Source of the DNA: Pandoraea sp. PE-S2T-3
GTDB lineage: Bacteria; Pseudomonadota; Gammaproteobacteria; Burkholderiales; Burkholderiaceae
Direction of reading: 5' to 3'
DNA length: 64,000 bases
Assembly: GCF_002179965.1 (NCBI RefSeq)
Contig: NZ_NGUQ01000037.1
Span: 62,001-126,000, forward strand
The position numbers were made by a program, and so were the translations under genes. Positions within the stretch are counted from its first letter, which is position 1; each line of letters opens with the position of its first letter. Shown here in pieces: positions 63,986-64,000 of this stretch. The notes under the pieces were generated by a model that searched no databases, was not told the origin of the DNA, and saw only the letters and a program-made list of their open reading frames with translations.

Positions 63986-64000
63986 ATGAAGGCAGCACCC
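63986..64000 (+). CDS. Start of a further gene, cut by the window edge (predicted fecR paralogue)
   Basis: Only five codons are visible (ATG AAG GCA GCA CCC). The position after an STN–sigma pair and an ECF-like promoter is that of fecR in copy 1, so I predict an anti-sigma factor. The call rests on context alone. Confidence 0.35.

Overview
The window looks like a chromosomal segment of a GC-rich betaproteobacterium of the family Burkholderiaceae, most like Pandoraea or Burkholderia. The clues are a LysR–LlpE–RND efflux operon of the CeoAB-OpcM/BpeEF-OprC kind, a RisA/OmpR-type two-component pair, a DUF3331-like protein and overall codon use. The genus is inferred. I see no insertion sequence, phage or CRISPR array.

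Layout. 1–7.1 kb: the end of an unrecognised gene, then a minus-strand metabolic block: GlxA-type regulator, isochorismatase-like hydrolase, ornithine-cyclodeaminase-family protein, PLP dehydratase, MHS-type transporter and argE. 7.3–13.4 kb: core genes mfd, ispD, ispF, ahpD and ahpC. 13.6–20.3 kb: an EnvZ/OmpR pair, a small exported protein, a DUF1800/DUF1501 pair and a squalene/phytoene synthase-like enzyme. 20.5–25.9 kb: an Old Yellow Enzyme reductase, a FixJ-like regulator, a lone receiver protein, a PAS histidine kinase and a DUF3331-like protein. 26.2–34.4 kb: LysR regulator, LlpE and a complete tripartite RND pump. 34.4–42.3 kb: regulators, transporters and small-molecule enzymes, including an epoxide hydrolase, DUF427, a ChaC-like cyclotransferase and a GST. 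42.9 kb: tRNA-Leu(TAG). 43.4–46.3 kb: small exported proteins, an SDR-like protein and a LysR gene split by a frameshift.

46.5–64 kb is the most interesting part. It holds three FecI-like ECF sigma factors, two small exported proteins that each join an STN signalling domain to a TonB-C-like domain, one FecR-type anti-sigma factor and a 12.3-kb gene for a filamentous-haemagglutinin-like exoprotein. STN–sigma–FecR is the gene order of the Vre/PUMA3 cell-surface signalling system of Pseudomonas aeruginosa, in which the usual TonB-dependent receptor barrel is absent and a two-partner-secretion exoprotein is among the targets. Here the STN–sigma module occurs twice and brackets the adhesin gene. 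Upstream of sigma-1, of fecR, of the adhesin and of the next gene at the window edge I find the same bipartite element: G(C/T)GG followed by four A/T bases, with exactly 17 bases between the GG and (C/T)GTC. This is a strong candidate for the ECF promoter of a self-amplifying regulon whose output is the giant adhesin. No TpsB transporter lies inside the window.
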